The translations under genes were made by a program, and so were the position numbers. Positions 25,928-35,217 of a stretch of 64,000 bases of DNA are shown in pieces. The stretch is taken from assembly GCA_002699585.1 (NCBI GenBank), contig PABP01000004.1, positions 105,182 to 169,181 of the forward strand, given 5' to 3'. How positions within the stretch are numbered: the stretch's first letter is position 1; each line of letters opens with the position of its first letter. This DNA is from Anaerolineaceae bacterium. GTDB lineage: Bacteria > Chloroflexota > Anaerolineae > Aggregatilineales > Phototrophicaceae. The notes below the pieces were generated by a model. That model was given only the letters and a program-made list of their open reading frames with translations, was not told where the DNA came from and searched no databases.

Positions 25928-27313
25928 ATGAATTACAAACGTCTATGGCTTTTGGGTCTGGTCGTCAGTGTTCTATTACTTGGCAACCAGACGTTGTTTG
26001 CCCAATATGGTTTTCAGTGGACAGTCTCTTATTTCAACAATGAATGGCTGAGCGGTAGTCCTGTTGTGACACAAACGGTCGGCAGCGTGAATATGAATTG
26101 GGGCACCAATGCCCCGGCAACAGGTGTCAATGCGGATCACTTCAGTGCGCGTTTTAGTACCACGGGTTATTTCACGGCAGGGACGTATCGCTTTACGCTA
26201 TCTGCCGATGACAGTGTCCATCTCATACTGGATGACTCCAACTTCCTCATTGATAACTACAACACGCCTGATCCCGATAACACCTGGACCGCCGATGTCT
26301 ACATCTCAACCGGTTATCACAATCTCCAGGTTGATTATCGCGAAGTGACTAGCGTCGCTTTCGTCAACCTCAGTTGGACCAATATCAGCAACACGCCAAG
26401 CCAACCGCAGCCACCCCAGGGCGGCAGCGGCCCCTGGATGGCGCAGTATTACAGCAATGTCAACCTGGCCGGTAACCCGATCGCCACATTCAATGAATAT
26501 TCGCCCACCCATAACTGGGGCAATGGTGCGCCGTTCAGTGGCTTCCCAACCGATAACTTCAGCGTTCGCTGGACCAGCGTCCAGTACTTAGGTGAGGGAA
26601 CCTATGAATTCGTTGTGCGGTCGGATGATGGCGTGCGCGTGCGCTTGGATAATCAGCTTGTCATTGATGAATGGCATTTGTCTGATGGTGGCACGTATAC
26701 AGGGCAGATTGCTATTGGCCAGGGCAACCATACCATCACCGTTGAGTATTATGAGCAGGGTGGTTGGGCTTACATTAACTACGACCTGCACCGGGCGACG
26801 ACGGCCCAGGCAGCCCCGCCAGCCGCCAGCGGCCCACGCGCTCAGATTAACACAGCGACCCTTAACTTCCGCCGGGGACCATCAACGAATACAGACATTC
26901 TAGGCAAACTCTCGCGCGGGAGTCTGTATCCTATCACCGGACGCTTGGCCGATAACAGTTGGTGGCAAATACGGGTGAACGGCACCACAGGTTGGGTCAG
27001 TGGTCGCTACATCATTACGCTAGATGCCCAAAACGTGCCAGTTGTCGATAATACGCCAGCGCCAGCGCCTGTACCAACCGGGGCAACCCTTTCCACCACA
27101 GCCAACTTGAGCTTACGTGCAGGCCCAGGTACTTCCAATCGCCGCCTGACGGTCATCCCGGCACGCACGATTATCCAGGTCGTGGGTCGCAACGCCAGTC
27201 AGAGTTGGTGGCAGGTGACTTATGGTGGTCAATCTGGCTGGGTGAGTGGACGTTACGTTTTGTTGGGTAGCGGCACCAGCGCAGGTAATGTCCCGGTGAC
27301 GGCCAACAACTAG
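25928..27313 (+). CDS. Secreted protein with two PA14-like and two SH3b domains
   Basis: Exported surface or extracellular protein (461 aa). Signal peptide 1-26 (core LLGLVVSVLLLGN, cleavage after LFA). Two PA14-like beta-barrels follow (about 28-152 and 168-290), each with the family's SADDSVHLILDD or RSDDGVRVRLDN segment; these usually bind carbohydrate. Two SH3b repeats (about 304-362 and 387-446) each end WW..V...GWVSGRY and usually bind peptidoglycan peptides. Linkers are rich in proline and alanine. GGAGGA precedes the ATG; it stands alone between two operons. No enzymatic domain is seen, so an adhesin or wall-anchored glycan binder is the best reading. Confidence 0.85.
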   Translation: MNYKRLWLLGLVVSVLLLGNQTLFAQYGFQWTVSYFNNEWLSGSPVVTQTVGSVNMNWGTNAPATGVNADHFSARFSTTGYFTAGTYRFTLSADDSVHLILDDSNFLIDNYNTPDPDNTWTADVYISTGYHNLQVDYREVTSVAFVNLSWTNISNTPSQPQPPQGGSGPWMAQYYSNVNLAGNPIATFNEYSPTHNWGNGAPFSGFPTDNFSVRWTSVQYLGEGTYEFVVRSDDGVRVRLDNQLVIDEWHLSDGGTYTGQIAIGQGNHTITVEYYEQGGWAYINYDLHRATTAQAAPPAASGPRAQINTATLNFRRGPSTNTDILGKLSRGSLYPITGRLADNSWWQIRVNGTTGWVSGRYIITLDAQNVPVVDNTPAPAPVPTGATLSTTANLSLRAGPGTSNRRLTVIPARTIIQVVGRNASQSWWQVTYGGQSGWVSGRYVLLGSGTSAGNVPVTANN

Positions 27314-27354
27314 ACAATACTCTAATAGCAACACCCTTTGAGGTTTAATTCTGC

Positions 27355-27386
27355 ACGGCCTCTCCTATTTATGTAGGAGAGGCCGT
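27355..27386. terminator. Bidirectional terminator between convergent genes
   Basis: ACGGCCTCTCCTA (27355-27367), six-base loop, TAGGAGAGGCCGT (27374-27386): perfect 13-bp GC-rich stem followed by TTCTTG on the plus strand. It separates the PA14/SH3 gene from the long minus-strand operon ending at 27418. Confidence 0.85.
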
Positions 27387-27417
27387 TTCTTGTTATCTAG
27401 ATGGATTTTGGCGTGGA

Positions 27418-28917
27418 TTACTCAAACTGCAAGGCGTACAACCGCGCACGGCGCATCCAGAAGCGCAGCCGGATCGGTTGGCCAGCCCACTTTGATAGAT
27501 CGGCGTTGCCGTTCCACGTAACCACATGCTCCAACGAGTCGCCACTGAAGGCATCGCAATCATTCAGCGTATAACCCTCAGCCGCATTGGAATTGCTGTT
27601 GAAGTCCAGGTATTCGTTGCCAACATCAATAACCGAGTAGACATCCGATTCCGGATCAATCACTTCCACTCGGATTTCGCCGCCGAAGCGCGTCCAGGCA
27701 TTGAGCTTCAGTTGACTGCCTTCAAAGACCAGCGGCGCAGTCGTAAAGCTGCCCAAAGAATCCGCTTCCAGAGCCATAAAGCCATCTTGACGCCAGGTTG
27801 CCAGCGCCAGATGTCCGCGGTCGGGGGGCGGCTCCGGGCGGCCTTCAGGATAGTGACCCTCGTTGTGGGTGTGCCACTTGGGGCCAATCAATAGCGAGAC
27901 TTCCCCCGGTGTCAGGCTAACCAACCCGGAACCGGCATATAGTCCACCTTCCCAGCCAGTGCCCGGTTCGCCCGTCGGGATGATCGGCTCTTGCAGCGGG
28001 CGTTCCCAGCGGATGCCATCGCGGCTGGTGTACATCAGCGTATGCGTGACGTCATAAGTGCGCTGGTAAAATGCCGGGAACATCAAATGGGCATTGGCAG
28101 CACCCGGCCAGATGCAATAGCCGTTTGTGTAGATATCAACTTCCGGTGCATCGTTGACGTTCGGCTCAACGATGATTTCTGGGCGCGGCCATGAACGGAA
28201 ATCTTCTGTTTCCGCATAGGAAATAGCCCGCCGACCGTGCCATTTTCCGGCTTCGTAACCCCGCCAGCCACGGAAGTAACCGACGTACTTGCCTTTTTCT
28301 TCATCGTAGCGCACGACGGTCTGCGTGTCGCTCATATAGTTGTCGATCAGCGGCTTGTTGATAGCGGTCCACTGGATGCCATTCGGCGAAACCGCGCCAA
28401 AGATGCGCATTTTGCCATCTTCACGGCCCATGTGGATAAGCTTGTAGCGCTCTTCTGCGGGGGCTGATGGGTCTTTGAAGACTGTGCCACCGTGGGCACC
28501 GCGCCCGCGTGAAACATCCAGCGCGTAAACCAGATTATTCGCCTTCGATCCCTGGAATTCGACCTGGCCCAATTCCGGCTTGACCCAATTAACGCCATCA
28601 GTCGATTCTGCATAGGAGAGCATGGCTGTCAGGTCGCTTGGTTCGTCGCTTGGTTCACGATAGTAGCTTTCGTAGTACAGGCGATAGCGGCCCTCATCCT
28701 CGAACATCGTCGCATATACGTTGATGAACGTCTCCCAGGGGCGGTCCGATTGGATGATAGGTGTCTTGTCCAGGCGTGGCGGGCAAACCCGCAGGCGGAT
28801 GCCATAGGGCATTTCGCGGCTGGTCGGGCGTTCGCCTTTCCAGGCCACACCATACCCTGGCTCGATGAGGTCCCAGTTGATGAACACTTGCTTCTTGTTG
28901 CCGATGTAAAAAGTCAT
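27418..28917 (-). CDS. Glycosidase-like beta-propeller protein (GH32/GH43-clan fold), copy 1
   Basis: Predicted five-bladed beta-propeller plus C-terminal beta-sandwich (499 aa), the architecture of GH32-like proteins. Repeating strand motifs such as YRLYYESYY, LSYAESTDGVNWVKP, RAISYAETEDFRSW and LMYTSRDGIRWERP mark the blades; the last 130 residues form the sandwich, ending ADLSKWAGQPIRLRFWMRRA. The WMNDPNG motif of true invertases is not visible, so activity is unproven. No signal peptide: cytoplasmic. AGGGA precedes the ATG. Last gene of the GntR-controlled operon. The protein at 31321-32718 shares the ending pattern and overall layout, so they are distant paralogues. Confidence 0.65.
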   Translation of the reverse strand: MTFYIGNKKQVFINWDLIEPGYGVAWKGERPTSREMPYGIRLRVCPPRLDKTPIIQSDRPWETFINVYATMFEDEGRYRLYYESYYREPSDEPSDLTAMLSYAESTDGVNWVKPELGQVEFQGSKANNLVYALDVSRGRGAHGGTVFKDPSAPAEERYKLIHMGREDGKMRIFGAVSPNGIQWTAINKPLIDNYMSDTQTVVRYDEEKGKYVGYFRGWRGYEAGKWHGRRAISYAETEDFRSWPRPEIIVEPNVNDAPEVDIYTNGYCIWPGAANAHLMFPAFYQRTYDVTHTLMYTSRDGIRWERPLQEPIIPTGEPGTGWEGGLYAGSGLVSLTPGEVSLLIGPKWHTHNEGHYPEGRPEPPPDRGHLALATWRQDGFMALEADSLGSFTTAPLVFEGSQLKLNAWTRFGGEIRVEVIDPESDVYSVIDVGNEYLDFNSNSNAAEGYTLNDCDAFSGDSLEHVVTWNGNADLSKWAGQPIRLRFWMRRARLYALQFE

Positions 28918-28961
28918 GCCGTCCCTCTCATAATTTGGATAACTGTGTTCTAAATAGTTGG

Positions 28962-30143
28962 CTAATGACGTCGTTGAATCGTCGATGTGTTGCGCTGGTT
29001 AGCTAGGTCGTCTGCGTCCAAGTTCGCAAAGCGCGTTGGAGCGAAGGTGTCCACGTTGATGCTCGGTGTCTCACTCAGTGCTGTTTCGGCTAGCAGCAGC
29101 CCCGCAACCGGGTTGTAAGCGAAGCCGCCAGAGTGGAAGCTGCCTGCCACGATCAGCCCCGGGGCCAGTTCGCCTAAGATCGGCTCTTCATCTGCCGAAA
29201 ACGATAGCAGCCCCACATGTTCTGTAGCCCACGAGGTATCTTTCAGGCGCGGCAGCAGTGGTGTGAGATTATCTTTCAGGCGCTGTTGGTAGACCTCTGG
29301 CGTTCTGACGCTGGCCATATCGAAGTCCATGCTCGGTATGTCGAATGGGGTCGGATTGGGCGTTTCGTAACCTGCCAGGATGCAGTTGCCTTCAGCGGGT
29401 CGCACATAAGCTCCATACGGATTGGCATTCACCGCCGGGATGTTGACCGCTTCCGTGAGTGGGGCAGTCACATAGCGTTGATGCACAATCGCTCGCATTG
29501 GCAGGGTTAACCCGGCTGTTCCCAGCAGATGGTTGGTCCAGATGTGGCTGGCGCTGATGATACGCTCAGCGGGAATCGTGCCGTCCGCTGTCTGAACGCC
29601 TGTAAACGTGTCACCGTTGCGCTCAAAGCCAGTGACGATCTGGTTCTCGCGGATTTCCACGCCCAACTGACGCGCTTTTGCGGCAATCGCCGGGATGTAG
29701 CGCTGCGGTTCGCTATAGCCCCCTAGCGGATCATACAGCCCCACGATGCCCGATGCCGTATCCGGGGTGAGTTTGGGCCAGCGATAGTGGATTTCTGTTG
29801 CATCCAGTACTTCATAGGGCACATCAAGCTGGTCATAGAGCGGCAGCAGGGCTTCTCGTTCTTTCCAGCTCACGGCATCAAACAGGTTGAGCGTCCCGCT
29901 TGCCTGGAATGTGTAGCCATCCAGTTCTTCCGATAGCTCGCGGTAGCGCTGCAAACTGATCTTACGGGCACGGACGCCAGTCTCCGACCACAGATGCCCG
30001 GTGATGATCCCCGCCGCCCGTGAACTGGAGCCGCTGCCAACCTCGCCTTTTTCCAGCACGATGATGTCTTTTGCACCTTTGCGTGCCAGGTGATAGGCTG
30101 CACTCAGGCCAATGACCCCGCCGCCGATGATAACGATACTCAT
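28962..30143 (-). CDS. FAD-dependent amine/D-amino-acid oxidase (DAO family)
   Basis: DAO-family flavoenzyme (393 aa), related to sarcosine, glycine and D-amino-acid oxidases. The Rossmann FAD motif is at the N-terminus (MSIVIIGGGVIGLSAAYHLA, then VLEKGEVGSGSSSRAAG), and the usual C-terminal FAD loop includes PGLIVAGSFHSGGFAYNPVAG. The start overlaps the class V aminotransferase gene by four bases, so the two proteins are made together. It oxidises an amine to an imine, which would fit with the RidA protein of the divergent operon. Cytoplasmic; exact substrate unknown. Confidence 0.88.
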   Translation of the reverse strand: MSIVIIGGGVIGLSAAYHLARKGAKDIIVLEKGEVGSGSSSRAAGIITGHLWSETGVRARKISLQRYRELSEELDGYTFQASGTLNLFDAVSWKEREALLPLYDQLDVPYEVLDATEIHYRWPKLTPDTASGIVGLYDPLGGYSEPQRYIPAIAAKARQLGVEIRENQIVTGFERNGDTFTGVQTADGTIPAERIISASHIWTNHLLGTAGLTLPMRAIVHQRYVTAPLTEAVNIPAVNANPYGAYVRPAEGNCILAGYETPNPTPFDIPSMDFDMASVRTPEVYQQRLKDNLTPLLPRLKDTSWATEHVGLLSFSADEEPILGELAPGLIVAGSFHSGGFAYNPVAGLLLAETALSETPSINVDTFAPTRFANLDADDLANQRNTSTIQRRH

Positions 30144-31312
30144 AGCACGTCCTTCTGCCGTTCGGCAATGCGCTGTACACCCGTGATGAGCCGTTCCGCA
30201 TCGCTTTCGTTGTTAAACACATGTGCCGAAATGCGAATGCTACGTGGGTTGAACTCCAACGGGGAAACCAGCACGCGCTCTTCTTCAAGCAGGCTGTTAG
30301 AAATGTCACTCGCGGTCAGTCCGGGAATATGGAATACAACCGTTCCCGATGACTGCGCATAGGGCAGGGGCGTTTCCAGCACCAGCCCCGGAACAGTCAG
30401 CAAAGCCTGTTTGAGATGGTCCGTATAGGCTTCCAATTGGGCAAAAACGTTCTCCCAACCGATGTCGCGCCACATGCGCAAGGCATAGCAGAATCCCGCT
30501 TGGTCAGCCAGATTGCGCGTACCGAACTCAAAGCGCTTTGCCGAGTCCAGCAGCACGAGTTTGCCGTGCATGTCCATCTCTTGCTGTGAGTGCGACCCGA
30601 CCCAGCTTGGGAACAGCGTTTCCAGGCGATCTTTGCGCACATAAAAGCCGCCGGTTGCCTGTGGTCCCATGATGTACTTATGCCCACTGAACGCATAGAA
30701 ATCGCAGTCGAGGTCGCGTACATCCACAGGTATCGCGCCGAAGGATTGCGCGCCATCTAGCATCACCGGGACGCTGACCGCATGTGCCCGACTGATGATG
30801 GCCTTAGCGGGAAGCCGTAAACCGGAGCGCCGCGACACATGGCTGATGGCGATCAGGCGTGGGCCTTCTGCCAAAAAGGTGTCCAACTCATCCAGCAGGG
30901 TCGCTTGGTCATTGGTCATCGATAAAAATCGTAGCTTGATGCCCCGACGCTGGGCCAGGTTGTACCAGGGGATGCGGTTGCCGGGGTGTTCATGGTCGCT
31001 CAGGATGACGATGTCCCCCGGCTGCCAATCGAACCCGGTTGCCACCACGTTGATGCCAATCGTCGTGTTCTCATTCAGCATGATTTCATCGACATCGGCG
31101 TTGATGGCTGCTGCGACCTCGGCCCGTGTCGCCTCTAGCATCTCAGCCATTGACGCATGGACTTCGTTCAGGGCAGGCCCTTTTGCCTGGAACTCCAGCC
31201 AGCGTTTGACCTCGTCAATGACAGGCTTCGGCTTGGGCGAAAACCCGCCGGTCTGGAAGTAGGCATAGTCATCTGGCGAGGGTAACAAGCCTCGAATATC
31301 AGCCAGTTTCAT
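30140..31312 (-). CDS. Class V aminotransferase-like PLP enzyme (isopenicillin-epimerase/desulfurase type)
   Basis: Fold-type I PLP enzyme (390 aa). PLP-binding features: NENTTIGINVVATG near residue 80, SHVSRRSGLRLPAKAI, the aspartate in MLDGAQSFG, and the lysine in YAFSGHKYIMGP. The family includes cysteine desulfurases, isopenicillin N epimerases, and kynureninase- or 2-aminoethylphosphonate-like enzymes. The catalytic cysteine loop of desulfurases is not evident, so an aminotransferase, epimerase or lyase role is likelier. It starts eight bases after the upstream gene ends and overlaps the oxidase gene by four, so all three are one transcript. Confidence 0.85.
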   Translation of the reverse strand: MKLADIRGLLPSPDDYAYFQTGGFSPKPKPVIDEVKRWLEFQAKGPALNEVHASMAEMLEATRAEVAAAINADVDEIMLNENTTIGINVVATGFDWQPGDIVILSDHEHPGNRIPWYNLAQRRGIKLRFLSMTNDQATLLDELDTFLAEGPRLIAISHVSRRSGLRLPAKAIISRAHAVSVPVMLDGAQSFGAIPVDVRDLDCDFYAFSGHKYIMGPQATGGFYVRKDRLETLFPSWVGSHSQQEMDMHGKLVLLDSAKRFEFGTRNLADQAGFCYALRMWRDIGWENVFAQLEAYTDHLKQALLTVPGLVLETPLPYAQSSGTVVFHIPGLTASDISNSLLEEERVLVSPLEFNPRSIRISAHVFNNESDAERLITGVQRIAERQKDVL

Positions 31313-31320
31313 AAATCACC

Positions 31321-32718
31321 TCAGAGCGTATCGGCTGGGTTACGGCCTATGTACACCTGGCTTTCGAGCCGGATGGCGAAAATTTCAGCTTCGCGCATCT
31401 GGAATTCCAACCGGATGGGACGGTCAATCAATTCGGATAGGTCAGCATGATCTTTCCATTGCGGCCTCGCAAAGAGGTGATCGCCCGTGATCGGCTCGGC
31501 TTCTTCCAGCGTATAGCCAGGGATCGGCTCGGCGGTTTCACCATCCAGCACCTGCACCTTGATGAAGGTATGGGCTGTCGTGCGCACATTCAGCCGCAAA
31601 TCGCCTGCCTTCGGGATGATCGTCCGCGTGCGCAGCCAACCGTCGCGGCTCCATGTCTTCATCGAGCAGAAGCCATCCAGGCGCATTTCATAAAGCATCG
31701 GTGCGAAGAATCCGGCTGTGCTGCGGCCCATGGCCTGGATGTCTTTATAGGAATAATGCTCGCCCCAGGAGCCACTACCGATGAACAGCAGTTTGTTGTC
31801 ATTGGTGCGGATCATTTCCTGAACGGAAATCTGCCCACCAGCTTGTTGGCCAAAATCCTGAATGCCAATGAACGGCTCGCGCTGGGTGCGGTACCAGTTG
31901 AAGCCGTTGTAGCTGTAGGACAGCTCGGTTTCTGTGCGACCACCCATCCGGTAGCGACGTGTTTCCAGCGTGTCCGGGGTGAACATATGCGGCAGCCCGA
32001 TGAACATATCGTCATAGGGGATAACGGGCATGCTGTAGATTTCTGCGCCGATGCGGTCCTGGGCATCCGGCTGTAACACCGTTCGAATCCCCGAAAACGA
32101 ATTGAAGTCGGGCGTCGTCACGAACGATACGCGGCGGTCGACGTTCATCGGGCGTGTCGAAATCTGGAATACCTTTTCGTTCTTATTCCAGGTGACGCCG
32201 CTCCAGGTATCGCTGCGTGAGTGATGCCAGGGATTATCATAGTCGATAGTGAAGTGAATCCCGTCTTGTGAGAAGGCTGCATAGCTGTTGTGATCGCTGC
32301 GGTCCGATGGGATGCAGGTTGCAATATAACCCCGGTCTTCTAACGGGGTACCTTTGAGTGAGCGTGTGACCAGCGGCCAGAAGCGATCACCGCCTTGCTT
32401 GACGACCACATCGCTGAAGCCTTTCCAGGCAGGTGTGGCATTGACATCATAGGTAGGCGTTGGCCAGTTATAAGGGTCGTCGCTCTGCAGCCGCAGCACG
32501 AATGTACCCGGGTCGGCTTCTGGCGGATAAACGGCCAGATACATCACATACTTGCCGAGTTTGTCATCATAAAAAGCGGATAGATACCCCCCGTAGCCCA
32601 ATGTCTCCGGGTGGAAATCTTCGATCAGTTGCTTGACGAATTTCGGTTTGTACCATTGCCGATCGACGCAATCTGCGCGGTCAATCAGCCAATTGTCCAA
32701 GAACAAGATGGATTGCAT
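31321..32718 (-). CDS. Glycosidase-like beta-propeller protein (GH32/GH43-clan fold), copy 2
   Basis: Beta-propeller with C-terminal beta-sandwich (465 aa), resembling copy 1 at 27418-28917 in layout. Blade motifs include GKYVMYLAVYP, SYAAFSQDGIHFTID, VSFVTTPDFNSFSGI and LSYSYNGFNWYRT. The end, ADLSELIDRPIRLEFQMREAE, parallels copy 1. No signal peptide. GAGAGGA ahead of the ATG. It lies between the sialidase-like gene and the aminotransferase gene, so three cytoplasmic propellers are co-transcribed. Whether it is an active glycosidase or a lectin-like protein cannot be settled by eye. Confidence 0.62.
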   Translation of the reverse strand: MQSILFLDNWLIDRADCVDRQWYKPKFVKQLIEDFHPETLGYGGYLSAFYDDKLGKYVMYLAVYPPEADPGTFVLRLQSDDPYNWPTPTYDVNATPAWKGFSDVVVKQGGDRFWPLVTRSLKGTPLEDRGYIATCIPSDRSDHNSYAAFSQDGIHFTIDYDNPWHHSRSDTWSGVTWNKNEKVFQISTRPMNVDRRVSFVTTPDFNSFSGIRTVLQPDAQDRIGAEIYSMPVIPYDDMFIGLPHMFTPDTLETRRYRMGGRTETELSYSYNGFNWYRTQREPFIGIQDFGQQAGGQISVQEMIRTNDNKLLFIGSGSWGEHYSYKDIQAMGRSTAGFFAPMLYEMRLDGFCSMKTWSRDGWLRTRTIIPKAGDLRLNVRTTAHTFIKVQVLDGETAEPIPGYTLEEAEPITGDHLFARPQWKDHADLSELIDRPIRLEFQMREAEIFAIRLESQVYIGRNPADTL

Positions 32719-32740
32719 GGAATAAGTCCTCTCTTAAAAA

Positions 32741-33880
32741 TTAGGGTTGGATGCTGAGGATTGCCCAACGAATATCGAGGAAAGTGCTATCTCCGGCGTA
32801 ATACAGCACGAGGACATCGCCATTTGGCAATGCTTCACAAAAGGGGAGGCCGAACGTCCAACGTCCCATATCGACCAGCATTTCGCCGGTCGTAGCAACG
32901 TTGTTCGCAGCTTGTTGATGATCGTAGATAACGACTTCTGACTCCGGTGCAAACGCGCTATCAATGCCGGGGGCGATGCGAGCACGAATAGACTGGGTGC
33001 CGTAGCGATCCACCCAGGCCAGGACAGTCGTCCCATCGGCGAAGATTGCCGGGTGAGAAGGCTGGTCTGCAAAGCCGAGGTCTTCGGCGGGGGTAAACGT
33101 ATAGCCGCCATCTGTGCTCACGCGGCGATGAATATTGAGGTAGCTTTGGCTATGGTTATCATAGGTCCAGTCATAGGTGATGATGTCGCCGTTAGTGGCC
33201 ATACCCACGCGCTGGTCCCAATTGAAGATGCGTCCAGTCGGGTCATAACCCACATTGACGGGGTCGCCCCACGTCTGGCCGCCATCCTGCGAATGAAAGA
33301 AGACAACCCGTTGCATCCAGGGATTTGTATCTTCGTAGTCTTTATTGGTTTCGATGCTCAGGACGAGTGTGCCGTACTCATCCGGCAGTTGCACCAGACG
33401 GTCCGTCAAGCTGGGTGGGCCAATGAACTCCGGCATGGGCACAATCTGCCAGTCAGACCATGTGTGCCCGACATCGGTAGATTCAGCCAGATAGATGCCC
33501 ATAGGTAGGCAGCCTTCTGTCTCCGGGTCGAAGAACGGCTTGCCCGCATAGGTTCCCCGGTCAATCCACATAGAAACAGCTAGCAAACGCCCCGGCTCTG
33601 TCTCGCTGATATACGCTACCCGCAGCGAACTTGGCTGCCCGTTGACGTACGCCAGCGGGAAAGGCCGTTCCGGTTCACTCCAGGTCTGGCCCCCATCGCT
33701 AGAGCGATAAAGCTCCACCATCTCGTCAGCAGCATCTTTGGAGGAACCTGCACGCGCAGTTGCCAACAGGGTGCCATCACTGAGCACGGTGACGTTGGCG
33801 TTAATCAGCATGGCGCGTTCTGTATTTGGTATGCCCCGGCTGAGGATACCTCCTTTTATGATTTGTAATCGGGGAGGCAT
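32741..33880 (-). CDS. Sialidase-like (BNR/Asp-box) beta-propeller protein, cytoplasmic
   Basis: Six-bladed sialidase-type propeller (379 aa). Four Asp-boxes are visible: SSDGGQTW (60-67), STDVGHTW (134-141), SQDGGQTW (197-204) and STDGGYTF (255-262). The early R of GGILSRGIPNTER and the acidic and Arg-containing loops are compatible with an exo-alpha-sialidase active site, but I cannot confirm the arginine triad. There is no signal peptide, so it would act inside the cell on an imported glycoside. It is flanked within two bases by the GSAM-like gene and 22 bases by a second propeller gene, and the divergent operon opens with an N-acetylneuraminate-lyase-like gene, which makes a nonulosonate substrate plausible. 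Confidence 0.72.
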   Translation of the reverse strand: MPPRLQIIKGGILSRGIPNTERAMLINANVTVLSDGTLLATARAGSSKDAADEMVELYRSSDGGQTWSEPERPFPLAYVNGQPSSLRVAYISETEPGRLLAVSMWIDRGTYAGKPFFDPETEGCLPMGIYLAESTDVGHTWSDWQIVPMPEFIGPPSLTDRLVQLPDEYGTLVLSIETNKDYEDTNPWMQRVVFFHSQDGGQTWGDPVNVGYDPTGRIFNWDQRVGMATNGDIITYDWTYDNHSQSYLNIHRRVSTDGGYTFTPAEDLGFADQPSHPAIFADGTTVLAWVDRYGTQSIRARIAPGIDSAFAPESEVVIYDHQQAANNVATTGEMLVDMGRWTFGLPFCEALPNGDVLVLYYAGDSTFLDIRWAILSIQP

Positions 33881-33881
33881 C

Positions 33882-35210
33882 TTATTTTACCAATCGTCGG
33901 AATGGTTCTTTTTTGATGTCTACAGTGAGGAGCGAATCAACATCGCCGCTTTCCAACCCCTGGCGAATGACGCCGAGTGCTTCCTGGGCGGCTTGGGCCG
34001 TGACCTGAATATCGTCCTCGGTATGGGCCAGCGTAAATTTAAAGGCCACCGAGCAGTGAATGCCGCGCTTGGCCATTTCCTGAATAAACAGGGTATTCAC
34101 TTTAGGGCGTATGGTTTCGTCAGGTAGGTCCAGCCGGATCATGGGGTTGGTATGCAGCCCGACGCATTGGCCGCTTAGGCCAGCGCCTTCAATCGCCCGA
34201 TTAAGTGCGCTGCGCAGTGATTCACCAATTTCTTTGAAGCGTCGTGCAGAGTCGCGCCGTTTTAATTCGGTGATCGTTGCGATAGAGGCGGCTAACCCGA
34301 TGTTGTCACTCCAGTACGAACTGGAAATGAACATTCGCTTGGCCGGTTCCATAGCGGCGCGCGAGCCAACGACAGCGCCCATCGGGTAACCATTGGACAT
34401 GGCCTTCGCCACGACGGTCATATCCGGCGTCACACCAACGTATTCCTGTGCGCCCCCCACAGCCAGCCGCCATCCTGACGATACCTCGTCAAAGATGAGC
34501 AGGGCACCATGCTTATGCGCCAGGTCACGCACACTTTCCAGATAGCCTTCAGGCGGCAGTTCGGTTCGCAGTGGTTCCATCATAATCGCCGCGACCTGCC
34601 CATTGTGTTCTTCTAGTAGTGCTTCCAACATCGGCAGATTGCCATAGGTAAACGGAATCGCCGTACCTGCCAGGGCACGCGGTATACCAATCGGCTCGAT
34701 GCCTGCAAACGGGTATTCGCCACTTTCCGGGTCAACCAGGAAATTCGCTGCCTGGTACCAATCGTGCCAACCGTGATAGCCACAGAACAGGATAATATCG
34801 CGCCCTGTGGTCCCGCGAGCAATGCGTGCCGCGACAGCACACGCTTCACCGCCACCTTTTGTATAGCGCACCATCTCCGCACTGGGGATCGTATCGACCA
34901 GCAGGTCCGCCAATTCCAGTTCTAGCGGGTTGTTGAGGCTGTATAGGCTGCCCCGGTGAATCTGGTCAATGACAGCCGAGTCGACGACCTCATCGGCATG
35001 GCCCAGGATGATCGCACCAACGGCACTGATCCAGTCGATATATTCATTTTCGTCGATGTCAATGAAGCGAGACCCTTTGGCGCGCTGGGCATAGACTGGG
35101 CTAACGCCGTTAGCGAATTGATCCGCGCGTCTGCTGATGAGTTGTGTCCAACCAGGGATTAATTCACCAGCGCGCTCGTATAGCTCGACTGACTGAGAGA
35201 CGTCGTGCAT
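33882..35210 (-). CDS. Class III aminotransferase, glutamate-1-semialdehyde-aminomutase-like, copy 1
   Basis: PLP fold-type I enzyme (442 aa) of the GSAM-like branch of class III aminotransferases. Typical features: WTQLISRRADQFANGVSPVY at the N-terminus, the GG/GE loop YTKGGGEACAVAARIAR, aspartate in LLIFDEVSSGWR, and the PLP lysine in VVAKAMSNGYPMGA. True GSAMs open PGGVNSPVR; here it is altered, and the gene is in a catabolic operon, so haem synthesis is unlikely. Start at ATG 35210 after AAAGGAT, just beyond the DppC stop; a longer frame from 35252 would overlap DppC by 35 bases. A second copy is at 52243-53511. Confidence 0.85.
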   Translation of the reverse strand: MHDVSQSVELYERAGELIPGWTQLISRRADQFANGVSPVYAQRAKGSRFIDIDENEYIDWISAVGAIILGHADEVVDSAVIDQIHRGSLYSLNNPLELELADLLVDTIPSAEMVRYTKGGGEACAVAARIARGTTGRDIILFCGYHGWHDWYQAANFLVDPESGEYPFAGIEPIGIPRALAGTAIPFTYGNLPMLEALLEEHNGQVAAIMMEPLRTELPPEGYLESVRDLAHKHGALLIFDEVSSGWRLAVGGAQEYVGVTPDMTVVAKAMSNGYPMGAVVGSRAAMEPAKRMFISSSYWSDNIGLAASIATITELKRRDSARRFKEIGESLRSALNRAIEGAGLSGQCVGLHTNPMIRLDLPDETIRPKVNTLFIQEMAKRGIHCSVAFKFTLAHTEDDIQVTAQAAQEALGVIRQGLESGDVDSLLTVDIKKEPFRRLVK

Positions 35211-35217
35211 AAAAAGG

